Counted from the stretch's first letter, positions 52,342-62,060 are shown. The stretch: DNA of 64,000 bases from Bacteroidaceae bacterium (GCA_017520935.1 JAFXEF010000053.1:1-64000); one strand, 5' to 3'. The notes: generated by a model from the sequence alone, not told the origin. Numbers and translations: made by a program.

Positions 52342-53610
52342 ATGAAGAGCAAAACAAGAAACCCTTGGATATGGGTACCCTCGCTATACTTTGCCGAGGG
52401 ACTTCCCTATGTCATCGTCATCACCCTTTCCGTGGTGATGTACAAACAGTTGGGATTGGGTAACGCCGAAGTGGCCTACTATACAGGCTGGTTCTATCTG
52501 CCGTGGCTCATCAAGCCGCTGTGGAGTCCCTTCGTGGATCTGCTCAAGACCAAGCGCTGGTGGATAGTGGCCATGCAGCTGCTGATGGGAGCGGGTATGG
52601 CCGGCATTGCCTTCACGCTACCCGCCGAGGGTTGGCTACACTGGACCTTGGCCATTTTCTGGCTGCTGGCCTTCAGCTCGGCCACACACGATGTGGCGGC
52701 CGATGGCTTCTACATGATGGCGCTCAACGAGGGTCACCAGTCCTTCTTCGTGGGTATACGCAGCACCTTCTACCGCTTGGCTACATTGGCCGGACAAGGC
52801 GGCATGTTGATTGTCGTCGACTGGCTCATCCGTCACTACGGCAATGAACGCGAGGCATGGACAATGGCCTTTGGTGCCGTAGCTTTATTGTTTGCGATTG
52901 TCGGAGCATACCATCTGCTGTTGCTCCCCCGCCCCAAGAGCGATGCCAGCCGCAACTTTGCCGCCCGTGACCTGCTGAAGGAGTTTGCCCACACCTTCGT
53001 CACCTTCTTCCAGAAGAAAGGTGCCGTACCGGCATTGCTCTTCATGCTGCTCTTCCGCTTCCCCGAGGCACAATTGGCAAAGATGAGCATTCCTTTCCTG
53101 ATGGATCCTGTTGCAGAGGGCGGATTGGGGCTGACGCTGGAGCAGATTGGTGTAATACAAGGTACGCTCGGTCCCATAGGCCTCACACTCGGCGGCATAC
53201 TCGGCGGTATATGCATTTCGCGCCACGGGCTCAAGCGTTGGCTATGGCCTATGGTATGGGCCATCTCACTGCCCGATATCGTGTACGTATACCTCAGCTA
53301 TGCACAGACAGCCAGCCTGCCCGTCATCTCGGCCTGCCTCTTCGTGGAGCAGTTCGGATACGGCTTCGGTTTCACCGCCTACATGCTCTTCCTTATATAT
53401 TACGCACGAGGCACCCACGAGACGGCCCACTACGCCATTGCCACAGCATTTATGGCGGCCGGCATGATGCTGCCCGGCATGATGGCAGGTGCCCTGCAGG
53501 AGTGGATGGGATACCAGGGATTCTTCATCTGGGTGATGGCGTGCTGTGCTGTGACCTTCATCGTATCGGCCTTCCTGAAAATTGAGGCCGGGTTCGGAAA
53601 GAAATCGTAG
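52342..53610 (+). CDS. AmpG-like MFS permease
   Basis: 422 residues from MKSKTRNPWIWVPSLYFAEG; longer starts fall inside the divergent gene's leader. Twelve hydrophobic segments are arranged as in AmpG-type MFS proteins: LPYVIVITLSVVMYKQLGLG, FYLPWLIKPLWSPFVDLLKT, SATHDVAADGFYM and GMMLPGMMAGALQEWMGYQG. AmpG brings anhydro-muropeptides into the cytoplasm for recycling. The adjacent AmgK-RapZ and MurU-like genes strengthen this role. Some Bacteroidota homologues may import other amino-sugar cargo. Confidence 0.87.
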   Translation: MKSKTRNPWIWVPSLYFAEGLPYVIVITLSVVMYKQLGLGNAEVAYYTGWFYLPWLIKPLWSPFVDLLKTKRWWIVAMQLLMGAGMAGIAFTLPAEGWLHWTLAIFWLLAFSSATHDVAADGFYMMALNEGHQSFFVGIRSTFYRLATLAGQGGMLIVVDWLIRHYGNEREAWTMAFGAVALLFAIVGAYHLLLLPRPKSDASRNFAARDLLKEFAHTFVTFFQKKGAVPALLFMLLFRFPEAQLAKMSIPFLMDPVAEGGLGLTLEQIGVIQGTLGPIGLTLGGILGGICISRHGLKRWLWPMVWAISLPDIVYVYLSYAQTASLPVISACLFVEQFGYGFGFTAYMLFLIYYARGTHETAHYAIATAFMAAGMMLPGMMAGALQEWMGYQGFFIWVMACCAVTFIVSAFLKIEAGFGKKS

Positions 53611-53675
53611 GACAAACCGGCATCGAAAGTATTCCCAATTGTACATTGTAAACTGTCTAATTGCAAGTTCCCAAG

Positions 53676-54443
53676 ATGAATGCAATGATATTTGCCGCCG
53701 GGCTCGGCACCCGATTAAAGCCCTATACGGACGACCGTCCCAAAGCGATGGTCGAGGTGGCCGGCCGGCCTATGATAGCCCACCAGCTACTACGGTTACG
53801 CGAGGCCGGTTTCCGTCGCGTGGTCATCAACGTGTACCACTATGCCAATCAGATTATCGACTATGTGAATGCCCATAACGGATTCGGACTTGATGTGGTT
53901 CTTTCCGACGAACGGGGGCAGTTGCTTGATACCGGCGGTGGCATACGCAAAGCACTCCCTCTCTTCGGCACCGAACACCCGGTACTGATACACAACGTAG
54001 ACATATTCTCCAACATCGACCTTACCGCCTTATATAGCAGGCATCAGACCGGCAATGCCGAAGCCTCACTCCTCGTGAGCCGGCGCAACACCTCACGCTA
54101 CTTCGTGCTTGACAAGCAAGACAACCTCGTGGCATGGAAGAACATGCAGACAGGCGAGGTGCGTACATCCCATGAGAGCAAACGAGAGGCACTGACAGCC
54201 CTTGACGGCGACGATGAGGAGCTCCGCCTGCGTGCTTTTGCCGGCATACATGTCATATCGCCGTCGCTCTTTCCGCTACTGGAGAAGGGCGATGAGGTGT
54301 TCTCTATCACCAATTTCTACTGGCAGCAAGCCGCCACACGCCGCATACGGGGCATAGAAGCTCCCGACGGATTCCGCTGGGTCGATGCCGGCAAGCCCGA
54401 GGCACTGGCCAAGGCAGCAGAGATAGCAAACTCTAAACATTAA
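53676..54443 (+). CDS. MurU-like NDP-sugar nucleotidyltransferase
   Basis: 255 residues from MNAMIFAAGLGTRLKPYTDD. The GLGTRLKP loop binds the nucleotide; PKAMVEVAGRPMIAHQL, GGGIRKALPLFG, LIHNVDIFSNID and RWVDAGKPEALAKA follow. MurU makes UDP-MurNAc from MurNAc-1-phosphate and UTP. The gene is 65 bp after the AmpG-like gene. Together with AmgK it would give a route that bypasses MurNAc-6-phosphate. Mannose-1-phosphate or glucose-1-phosphate activity cannot be excluded from sequence. Confidence 0.85.
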   Translation: MNAMIFAAGLGTRLKPYTDDRPKAMVEVAGRPMIAHQLLRLREAGFRRVVINVYHYANQIIDYVNAHNGFGLDVVLSDERGQLLDTGGGIRKALPLFGTEHPVLIHNVDIFSNIDLTALYSRHQTGNAEASLLVSRRNTSRYFVLDKQDNLVAWKNMQTGEVRTSHESKREALTALDGDDEELRLRAFAGIHVISPSLFPLLEKGDEVFSITNFYWQQAATRRIRGIEAPDGFRWVDAGKPEALAKAAEIANSKH

Positions 54444-54462
54444 ACATTAAACCCTAAACAAA

Positions 54463-55143
54463 ATGAACAAGGTCTCGGAAAACCCTTCAAAAAACCGAAC
54501 CGTCAGCGCCACACCGCTGATGATTGTCACAGCGCTCTTCGTGACACTTTACTTAGTATCCAACATCATGGCCGTCAAGGTCATCAGTCTCTTCGATATC
54601 TTCTACTTCGATGCAGGCACCATCACCTTCCCCTTTGCCTACATGCTGGGCGATGTGCTCACCGAACTATGGGGATTCCGCACAGCCAAGCGGGTGATAT
54701 GGCTGACATTCGTGTGCAACATTGTGCTGGTCATCTGCACGCAGATTGGAGTGTGGCTTCCCTCTCCCGATTATCTGGCCGATACGGCTGCCGCCTACAA
54801 CCACGTATTCACGTACGTACCCCGCATTGTGCTGGGCTCATTGGCCGGTTTCCTTTGCGGCGAGCTCTCCAACGCCTGGCTTATGGAACACATCAAGATC
54901 AAGATGCGTGGCCGCCGCTTGTGGGTGCGCACCATCGGCAGTTCTGCCGTAGGCTATATGTTCGACACGCTCCCCTTCGTGCTCATCGCCTTTGCCGGTG
55001 TCGTCAGCACACACGACCTCATCTACATGCTGGTGTTCCAGTACGTATCGAAACTCTCCATCGAAGCCCTCTTCGGCACTCCTATGGCCTATGCCGTGAT
55101 ACGCTGGATGAGAAAGCGGGTCCAGGTCAGGAGCTATGGGTGA
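54463..55143 (+). CDS. yhhQ: Queuosine precursor transporter, YhhQ family
   Basis: 226 residues with six hydrophobic helices. The conserved pattern includes LYLVSNIMAVKVISLFDIFY, FDAGTITFPFAYMLGDVLTE (a YhhQ signature), LCGELSNAWLMEHIKIKMRG and WVRTIGSSAVGYMFDT, then FQYVSKLSIEALFGTP. YhhQ imports queuosine precursors (preQ0/preQ1) for tRNA modification. The start codon is preceded by the AAACCCTAAACAAAATG spacer shared with the mutarotase gene. It lies 19 bp after the MurU gene. Confidence 0.92.
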   Translation: MNKVSENPSKNRTVSATPLMIVTALFVTLYLVSNIMAVKVISLFDIFYFDAGTITFPFAYMLGDVLTELWGFRTAKRVIWLTFVCNIVLVICTQIGVWLPSPDYLADTAAAYNHVFTYVPRIVLGSLAGFLCGELSNAWLMEHIKIKMRGRRLWVRTIGSSAVGYMFDTLPFVLIAFAGVVSTHDLIYMLVFQYVSKLSIEALFGTPMAYAVIRWMRKRVQVRSYG

Positions 55144-55422
55144 AGAACGACGAATAACCCCTCACCATCGCGACGAAGCCCTTGCCCAATGGGTTGCCCG
55201 TGAGGCATACCCCATCCTACAGGTGTTTTGATGGCATAGAAATATTTATCGGCAACACCGACTTAGGAGTGGGCTAACCCCTTGCCGGCAACATCTATAG
55301 ACGGAAAAAATCGTCTACAGATGACAAGCCTATCATCTATAGACGATATTCCTTACGGACGGAAGATAGGGTATAGTTCGTTCTAATTCTGAACTTTTAA
55401 TTCTTAACTTTCAATTTTTATT
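55144..55422. other. Intergenic region with three copies of a 12-bp motif
   Basis: CATCTATAGACG occurs at 55292-55303 and 55334-55345, and its near-complement CGTCTACAGATG at 55312-55323, so hairpins can form in either half. Further down is a run of 'aacttttaattcttaac' spacer repeats up to the stop codon of the GH123-GH33 gene. No gene seen. Confidence 0.6.
55292..55345. repeat. Direct and inverted 12-bp repeat triplet
   Basis: Two direct copies of CATCTATAGACG enclose one inverted, slightly diverged copy. The arrangement allows two alternative hairpins. It lies between converging genes and could work as a terminator or processing signal. Confidence 0.6.
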
Positions 55423-58400
55423 TTAGCGAATCACCTTTTTTCCGTTCACGATGTAGACACCCTTCTCCATCTTCTCTACGCAGCGCCCCTGAAGATTGTA
55501 GATGATTGCTGAATTCTCTACGTTCAAGTCTGAATTCTCAATTCCAGTCGTTTCTTCATCGCTTGCCTTGCGGATTCGGACAGCCTGAGCACCGTTTTCC
55601 ACCACAAGGTATGCCTTGTTGGCAGCCAGCATTCCTCCCGAGCAACGGTAGAAGCCCACGCCTTGCGCACCACTGGTGAGCAGGTAAGCATTGGCAACAT
55701 CGTCCATTACCTTTGCGGCACCAGCCGAGTGGGCCAGCAGGTTGCTTTCGATGGTGGCAACGGTCTCGCCTGCCATGGGCTGCATGACGGCATTTCCATC
55801 CTCCTCACCGACGAGAATCACGCCCTGGTTGGCAGGAATGGCTTTGTCGGTCGATACAGCATGGAGGATAACATAATCCTCGGTTTGTGTGGCATAGTAA
55901 GCTGTCACATCAACAGGAGCTACGGTGGCAAAGGGCGCGCTGAAGGTAGCCATGTAGGTATTGTGCAAGTCAGCCGACAGCAACTCGCCTGTGCCCACGC
56001 CATTGAGGTTGGGTGTGTTGGCATAGGTAGTCTCATCCATCAATATAGCCGAGGAGTAGCTGTCATTATAGTAGGGGGCACTCGAGTTGTTGAAACTGCT
56101 GTTAGACTTGGCTACGATGTAGCATCCATTGGCATCGTTGGCCGAGCGGCGTGCCTTGAGATATACGTAACGTGTGGCCGACTGGTCTCCTGTGATATAT
56201 CCGCCCGTGGTCAGCTTCTCTACTGACACATCGGTATAGGCTGCATCGGTAGCGTCATAGGCATCCCTGACACCGGAACCTGTAGTTCCTCTCCAAGCCA
56301 AATACTTGCCGTCGTTGCATACGAAGACATACTTGCCGTTGTCGAGCAGTCGGCATACGAAGGGAGTGGCCTCGGCCTCGGCGGCAGTAAGCACGATCTG
56401 CCCTGCATCATACTTGAACCAGCGCATGGTGGTACCATCCTTCTGCACGTTCTTGAAGGTGTAGGCCTTGCCGCTCACGGGCATATTACGCTCGGTGGTG
56501 GCGAGCAGTGTAGCCTCGGCTATGGCCACATCGAAGGCGAAGATGGCGGCAGTAGCGGCTGCCTTGTAGGTGGCTATCGCCTCGTCGGTAAAGTAGCCCA
56601 CCTTGCCTGCCTCAGCGTCATAGGCGGTGATGGCAGATACCCTAGCGGCCTCCACGAACACGAAGTCGCAGCCCGAGTCGTTCTTGCGTGCACCTGTACC
56701 ATCGCCCAGGCTGTTGTATCCCCAGTTGGTGAGGGTGTTGTTCTTGAGTGCGTGTAGCTGGCATCCCTGCTCGGCATTGTAGATGACCGACATGCCTTCG
56801 GTGTAGGAGTCTTCGATAATCCATCCTGCGGCTGGTTCCTCGGTGCTGGTGGTGAGTGTTGTTGTCGGCACGATGTACTTGCCTGTTTTGCTCACGATAT
56901 GGCAGGTGCCGTCACCGGCATCGACCATACGCCACAGCTGGGCATCGTTGCCCTTGGTGGCGGTAGAGGAATATCGGAGGTTGTCGCCGATGTAGCCCCA
57001 TGCATTAACAGCGAGGACACCACTGCTACGCTTCTCCTGATAGCGCAGGTAGTACCAGGTCTCCTCCTCGCCTGCCAGCAGGCGGTAGAGGTTGTCCACC
57101 TCCGAAGTGGTGGGTTCGGCGCTGAGTGCCTCGAGTGCTTCGGCCACGGCTGTCTTCACCTCATCATCAGCATCGCTGGTGATGGCAGTGAAATAGCTCT
57201 GCAGGTAGGCACGGCGGTCTACATCGCGGCGAATGCTATAGGCATCCTCGGTGATGTGTTCGAGGTCGTAGGCTACGTAGATATTGTTGTATCCGTCGTA
57301 GTTGTGCTGTCCACTACCGGTGGGGAAGCAGGTCGATACGGGATTGTCTACCCTGCCGAAACTGGTGAGCGTCTCCTCGTAGATGAAGCCGATGCGATCA
57401 TCGGCCTGCAAATCCATGGAACTGTATGCCGAGGCCTTTTCGGTCACGAGGAAAAATCCGTCCCAACCGGTAGCAAAGCTCCCGACGCTGCTGATGTCCG
57501 AGGCATCAGCGAGTTCCTTATAGAAGATACCCACATGACTGCGTCCGCCACCTGTGGGGAGCGACTGCAGGGCGAGGTACATCTCCTTCCGGTCGCTGTT
57601 GCGCACTACAGGTACGACGAGAATCTCACCGTTGGTGGAGTTGCTGCCGGCGCTGTGGTTCGCTCCCTCGAAAGTGCTCTTCACAGCGCTGCCCCATGAG
57701 CCAGCGGCGGTACGAGTGTCGCTGTAGGTGTAGATGTTGTAGATGCGTCCGCCAGCCACACGGCTCGACAGGATGACGCGCCCGTCGGGCAGTTCCTCAC
57801 ACTTGGGTTCGTCGCCACCGGTAACGGGGAGTGCCGATGCGCCTCCGAGGGCATGCCAGGTGCGGCCGAAGTCATCGGAGTAGATCACGCGGTTTCCATT
57901 GGGACGTGCGCAGAGGGCGGCATAGAGGCGGTAATACTGGCCTGTCTTCACGATGCGGCTCTGAAACACCTTGCCGCCACCCACGAAAGCTGCCTGTATG
58001 GGGCTTCCGCTATCGAAGAGGCTGTATATCTGTTCGGTGACGTTGACGGGAGTAGCCCACGTGTTGCCGTTGTCGGTGCTGTGGATGGTGGCTATCATGT
58101 TGGGGTTCTGGCGTGTGGTGGCAGCGTTGCCATATACAGTACATCCGGCCACGGCCACGACGAGCACCTCATTGCTGGTGCGATCGGCCACGATGGCAGG
58201 GTCGCCGAAGGCGGTCTCGAAGATGTTTTCCGTTGCCGACTCCTCGCCTGTGCCGTCGGCCACGAGAATCATGTCGCTCCAAGTCTTGCCATTGTCATCG
58301 CTGGTGCGACATACCACATCTACCTCACCATAGCCGGGGTCGGTACCACACACGAGCTTCGCAGCAGCAGTGATGAGTCGTCCGTTGCTGGCAGTGGTGA

Positions 58401-61400
58401 TGCCAGGGATGCGGTAGGGCGGTATCGTGAGGCTGGCATTGCTGGTGTTGTAAAGATCCTGCTTCACGACACGAGGCTCAAGACCCGATACGGTGATGGT
58501 GGTACCCTCTATATCGACGGTCGCCTTCTTGAGTTCGTTGCCGAGTATACCCACCGAGAGCTGCGCCTCGGTGATGGTACCGTCGGTGATGAAGAAGCCA
58601 CCATTGAAAGCATTCTGCGTGGTGTTGCCGTCGTTATATACGACGTAGGCGTTGGCATCACCCTCGATGACCACCTCGTAGATGGTCTTGTCCTCTACGC
58701 TCACAGGCTCGAAGCGCCACAGGTTGTCGTCGGCCGTGGCGGGGCCTGCGGCCCAGGTGGTGAGATGCTTGGTACTTCCGATGGAGTAGCCGGTGTTGGA
58801 GCAGTTGATTGCCTCGGTGAAGTAGTAATAGAGAACGTCATTGGCCTCGGTGGTGCTGCCGATATTGAGCTCGGTGTAGGAGCCCATCACGGCATTGCTG
58901 CTGTTGCCTGCCACGATGGGGTTGCCGTCGCCATTCTTGATGCCTATCACACCACCCCCCAGTGAGGTGATGTGCCAGATGCCGTTGTTGGTGGTCACCT
59001 TGGTATCGGCCTGCAGGGTGAGACGGTTGCCGTTGCCGCTGAGCAGCGCGTTGTTGTAGAGGTGCTCGTGGCGTGCGGTGGCCTTGCTGGCCATGTGGTA
59101 ATAGCCTGTGGCTACGGTGGGAGGTTCGGGGATGTCCACCTCCTCGCCATTGAGGAAGGCTTCGAGGTCGTTGACGAGAGCCGCACACTGGGTGCCTGCC
59201 ATGGTGGAGCTGTTGAAGCGGTTAAGCAGCGTGTTCAGCTTGTAGAGCATGTCGGGATTGTCTTTGTACTCCTCGCGCAGGATCTGTATCTTCTCATACT
59301 GGTGTATGCCCTCGATGAGTCGCTCGAAGCGGATGCTGGAGCGGTTGCCGGGGTAGTAGCAGTAGGTGTCGCCCGATCCGAACTTGCGGAAGCGGCTGTC
59401 GGTCAAGGGATGCTCGTCCCAGTTCATCCATGCCCAGTGCAGGTAGCCGTCGAGGTTCATCTTGGCAGCATAGATAGGCAGATAGGTAGCCTCGGCAGGG
59501 AGCGAGTTGCTGAAGATGTTGGGCTCGGCATTGGCGCAGCTGGTGTAGAAGGTGCTCACCCATCCGCGTGCCTTGCGGTCGGCAAGCTGGGCGGCAGTGA
59601 ACTGTCCCTCCTGACCGAGTTGCACGCAGAGGTCGCGGAACTTGTCGCACAGACTGTTGTGGTAGTTGCCGGCAAGCGCCATGTTGAAGCCCAGTCCATG
59701 GGCGATGTTGTAAGCGTTGAGCATGTCGGCCTCCTGACGCTCGTCAAGGGCGATATTGGTCTTCTCAAACCAACCCTTCTTGACGAGATGCGCCTTGAAG
59801 GCGGTGAGGAACGAGGTCCACAACTCGCGGTACTCCTCGGTGGAGGTATTGGTCTGCAAGCTCTTGTAGCTCCCGCTCGCCTCGTCCCAGTAGCGGAAAC
59901 TCATGTCCCAGGGCACCATGGAGAAGCAGTTGATGTACCTGTCGATGCCACATGCGGCACACAGCTCCACGTATTTGTCAAACACGGTGTAGTCGTAGCT
60001 CCAGCTGCCGTCGGTCTTCTTCACGGTCTGCACCATGGGATCGAAGAGGTCGTGAGTCTGCTCGCCCCACGGCTCATAGAAGAGGATGGTCGACACCACG
60101 CGCTGTCCGGCACGACCCAATGCCTGCAGGTAGGGGCGCAAGGCGTCCAGGTGCTCGTCGCTCCAGCGATCCACACCGTAGTAGCGGCTCACAGCGTATG
60201 GTTGCTGCCAGAAGTCGAGGTGGAACTTTTGGTCCTTCACCTCGGGCAGCGAGCGGCTGTCCACCACGATGGTCAGCGCCAGTGTCTTCAGCACGTTATC
60301 CTCATCGTCCACCACCTCGAGTGTGGTGGTATATTCGCCCGCCTCGATAGTGCGCGGCACCTCAATGGTGCACCATACAGGTCGTGTCTCCATAGCGGGT
60401 ACGGCATGGGGCTTGTCCTGATCTATCACGTCGGCCACGAGCCACGTGGGCAGGCTCATGTCGTGATTGCCGCATGAGGCATAGTCGTCGGTGATCACGT
60501 AGTTCACGAAACGCGCCTCGGCAGCATCGGTAATGTCTGTAGCCACCCCACCTTGCTTCCACGGAGTCATGCGCACAGAGAGCGTGCCCTGATCTGTCTT
60601 GCTGTAGAGCACCGCCTGTATGTTGGCTCGCTCGCCCTTCCATGCACGCACGGTGGCTGCGTCCTGCTGCTCTATTGCAGGCACCTCGTGCAATTTATAA
60701 TGTACGTCGCGCGAAGCCCACGAGGCCTGTAGGCCGTCGGGAAGGGCATTCCATGCCGCTGCATCGGGTGTCGTGCCCACGCGGGGCTCCTTATAGTCGT
60801 TGATGGGGTATGCCAGTTTCTCCTCCTCGCTGGCAGTGCCCGTGACCTTCAGCGTCACGTCGATGATGGAGGCACCATCGCTGAGGTAGTTAGCATAGCT
60901 CTCGCCCGTGGGGTCGATACAGTTCCACATCACGGCATAGCGCATGCGGTAGGTAGTGCCTGCCTCGAGGCCTTCGGGCACGATGAACGAGCCCGGAGCG
61001 AGAAGGTCGCCACTCACCGAAAGACCCGCACTGTTCCAACCCTGATTGCCATTGGCACCGTCTGCACCATTGTAGAGCGACCAACACATAAGTTCATTGC
61101 CCTCGCCCTTGATGTAGGGACCATTGCCTGTGAGGTTCACATCGAACTGCTTGTTGCCGTTCCAGTCCACATACACATAACCATGCATCCACGCACCGTT
61201 GATGCTGATGAGGGGTGTGATGGTCTCGCCACTCTTCACCTCGAAGACGGTAGCCGTCTTGTCAAAGTAGGCCGCACAACGCGGTGCCGAGGCGATGTCG
61301 TTAAGCTTCTGCTCCTCGCCGCGCACATTGGCCACGCCCACCATCTTGGGGTAATGGGTATTGTGTGTCACGTTGACATCAGCTCCATGCTTTACATAGT

Positions 61401-61482
61401 AGTCACCCTGTTCCTGCGCAAAGGCTATAGAACCCACTGCGAGCAACAGCATAAAGGATAATACAAACTTCTTCATTTTCAT
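55423..61482 (-). CDS. Exported GEVED + GH123 + GH33 (sialidase) multidomain glycosidase
   Basis: 2019 residues with a signal peptide (MKMKKFVLSFMLLLAVGSIA). Residues of about 95-215 are GEVED-like (YVYVDWNGNKQFD). Residues of about 230-830 are a GH123-like beta-N-acetylgalactosaminidase with WFEKTNIALDERQEADMLNA, Asp580-Glu581 being the expected catalytic pair. A linker/RICIN-like part follows. Residues of about 960-1480 are a GH33 sialidase: YRIPGIT (Arg1024), and Asp boxes SDDNGKTWS, STDNGNTWA and SDDFGRTWH. A lectin-like and helical region follows. The C-terminal module ends with IIYNLQGRCV and MEKGVYIVNGKKVIR, a sorting tail. It probably removes sialic acid and GalNAc from host glycans at the cell surface or outside. 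Confidence 0.88.
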   Translation of the reverse strand: MKMKKFVLSFMLLLAVGSIAFAQEQGDYYVKHGADVNVTHNTHYPKMVGVANVRGEEQKLNDIASAPRCAAYFDKTATVFEVKSGETITPLISINGAWMHGYVYVDWNGNKQFDVNLTGNGPYIKGEGNELMCWSLYNGADGANGNQGWNSAGLSVSGDLLAPGSFIVPEGLEAGTTYRMRYAVMWNCIDPTGESYANYLSDGASIIDVTLKVTGTASEEEKLAYPINDYKEPRVGTTPDAAAWNALPDGLQASWASRDVHYKLHEVPAIEQQDAATVRAWKGERANIQAVLYSKTDQGTLSVRMTPWKQGGVATDITDAAEARFVNYVITDDYASCGNHDMSLPTWLVADVIDQDKPHAVPAMETRPVWCTIEVPRTIEAGEYTTTLEVVDDEDNVLKTLALTIVVDSRSLPEVKDQKFHLDFWQQPYAVSRYYGVDRWSDEHLDALRPYLQALGRAGQRVVSTILFYEPWGEQTHDLFDPMVQTVKKTDGSWSYDYTVFDKYVELCAACGIDRYINCFSMVPWDMSFRYWDEASGSYKSLQTNTSTEEYRELWTSFLTAFKAHLVKKGWFEKTNIALDERQEADMLNAYNIAHGLGFNMALAGNYHNSLCDKFRDLCVQLGQEGQFTAAQLADRKARGWVSTFYTSCANAEPNIFSNSLPAEATYLPIYAAKMNLDGYLHWAWMNWDEHPLTDSRFRKFGSGDTYCYYPGNRSSIRFERLIEGIHQYEKIQILREEYKDNPDMLYKLNTLLNRFNSSTMAGTQCAALVNDLEAFLNGEEVDIPEPPTVATGYYHMASKATARHEHLYNNALLSGNGNRLTLQADTKVTTNNGIWHITSLGGGVIGIKNGDGNPIVAGNSSNAVMGSYTELNIGSTTEANDVLYYYFTEAINCSNTGYSIGSTKHLTTWAAGPATADDNLWRFEPVSVEDKTIYEVVIEGDANAYVVYNDGNTTQNAFNGGFFITDGTITEAQLSVGILGNELKKATVDIEGTTITVSGLEPRVVKQDLYNTSNASLTIPPYRIPGITTASNGRLITAAAKLVCGTDPGYGEVDVVCRTSDDNGKTWSDMILVADGTGEESATENIFETAFGDPAIVADRTSNEVLVVAVAGCTVYGNAATTRQNPNMIATIHSTDNGNTWATPVNVTEQIYSLFDSGSPIQAAFVGGGKVFQSRIVKTGQYYRLYAALCARPNGNRVIYSDDFGRTWHALGGASALPVTGGDEPKCEELPDGRVILSSRVAGGRIYNIYTYSDTRTAAGSWGSAVKSTFEGANHSAGSNSTNGEILVVPVVRNSDRKEMYLALQSLPTGGGRSHVGIFYKELADASDISSVGSFATGWDGFFLVTEKASAYSSMDLQADDRIGFIYEETLTSFGRVDNPVSTCFPTGSGQHNYDGYNNIYVAYDLEHITEDAYSIRRDVDRRAYLQSYFTAITSDADDEVKTAVAEALEALSAEPTTSEVDNLYRLLAGEEETWYYLRYQEKRSSGVLAVNAWGYIGDNLRYSSTATKGNDAQLWRMVDAGDGTCHIVSKTGKYIVPTTTLTTSTEEPAAGWIIEDSYTEGMSVIYNAEQGCQLHALKNNTLTNWGYNSLGDGTGARKNDSGCDFVFVEAARVSAITAYDAEAGKVGYFTDEAIATYKAAATAAIFAFDVAIAEATLLATTERNMPVSGKAYTFKNVQKDGTTMRWFKYDAGQIVLTAAEAEATPFVCRLLDNGKYVFVCNDGKYLAWRGTTGSGVRDAYDATDAAYTDVSVEKLTTGGYITGDQSATRYVYLKARRSANDANGCYIVAKSNSSFNNSSAPYYNDSYSSAILMDETTYANTPNLNGVGTGELLSADLHNTYMATFSAPFATVAPVDVTAYYATQTEDYVILHAVSTDKAIPANQGVILVGEEDGNAVMQPMAGETVATIESNLLAHSAGAAKVMDDVANAYLLTSGAQGVGFYRCSGGMLAANKAYLVVENGAQAVRIRKASDEETTGIENSDLNVENSAIIYNLQGRCVEKMEKGVYIVNGKKVIR

Positions 61483-61545
61483 ACAATTAATTAGATTTCA
61501 TTTACATCTATTCCTTTCAACGCACATCATGCCATATTAACGCTC

Positions 61546-61576
61546 CAAAATTACGAAATCGGAACCATACCTGCAA
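61546..61576 (-). promoter_or_regulatory. Bacteroidales promoter of the GH123-GH33 gene
   Basis: TTG (61576-61574), 20 bp, TAATTTTG (61553-61546) on the minus strand. This is a full TTG-n20-TAnnTTTG match, about 65 bp before the start codon. Confidence 0.72.
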
Positions 61577-61656
61577 CCTTTCGCACCCGTTTTTTCCTGC
61601 TACATTCTCACGGGTCTACAGCCATTCGTTCCTAACAGAACGCCAGCTATGACCCC

Positions 61657-61684
61657 AAAAAGCAGGGATGCCCGCGGGCACCCC
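61657..61684 (-). terminator. Terminator after the second small peptide
   Basis: GGGGTGCCCGCGGGCATCCC forms a GC-rich stem on the minus strand, followed by TGCTTTTT. It separates the sialidase-peptide transcript from the promoter of the GH123-GH33 gene. Confidence 0.75.
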
Positions 61685-61758
61685 TACCAGAAACTATACA
61701 TGAGAGAAAACCTGCCGACTCTCTTTGACCGTTTCTTTGAATCGGTTTGGATTCTTAA

Positions 61759-61935
61759 TTACTCCTCACCACCCCACAGATCGCCCCAGGAGCTGCGACG
61801 GCCACGCCCCATATAGGCATCATCAGTGGTGACTTTATCGGACACCAGCACCTCGTTTTCCGACATGGCCAACATCTCTACTGTCTCGATGTTCATTTCC
61901 TCCATTGCAGGAGTGATATATACTTTCTTGTTCAT
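61759..61935 (-). CDS. 58-residue peptide, 'ETxExLAxS / RRxxWGxLW' family (copy 2)
   Basis: The minus strand reads MNKKVYITPAMEEMNIETVE, then MLAMSENEVLVSDKV, then GRGRRSSWGDLWGGEE before TAA. It shares YIxP, ETxExLAxS and RRxxWGxLW with the peptide at 28029-28193, although the middle and ends differ. The DNA is unlike a chance frame because both copies keep the same order of motifs and the same place behind a protein with the C-terminal module. No signal peptide or membrane helix. It lies 125 bp after the sialidase stop, with one C/G-rich repeat between, and ends at a terminator. Function unknown. Confidence 0.7.
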   Translation of the reverse strand: MNKKVYITPAMEEMNIETVEMLAMSENEVLVSDKVTTDDAYMGRGRRSSWGDLWGGEE

Positions 61936-61943
61936 AGTCTTTC

Positions 61944-61987
61944 AAGAGACCTACCCTACCCCTCCCTGTGAGGAAGGGAATCCCAGC
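61944..61987. repeat. Single copy of the C/G-rich dispersed element
   Basis: AGAGACCTACCCTACCCCTC, then GTGAGGAAGGGAATCCC, resembles the pair at 6507-6618. It lies directly upstream of the small peptide on the minus strand. Confidence 0.55.
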
Positions 61988-62060
61988 ATCGTGGAGTACG
62001 GATAGGATTTTTCTAATCAATTCTTCTTATATAAATGTTTCCAGCGAAACCTGTCTCCCT

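Noticed and set aside
58972..60477. 501-codon plus-strand open frame
   Set aside because: Antisense shadow of the GH123-GH33 gene; Gly/Val/His-rich without any motif.
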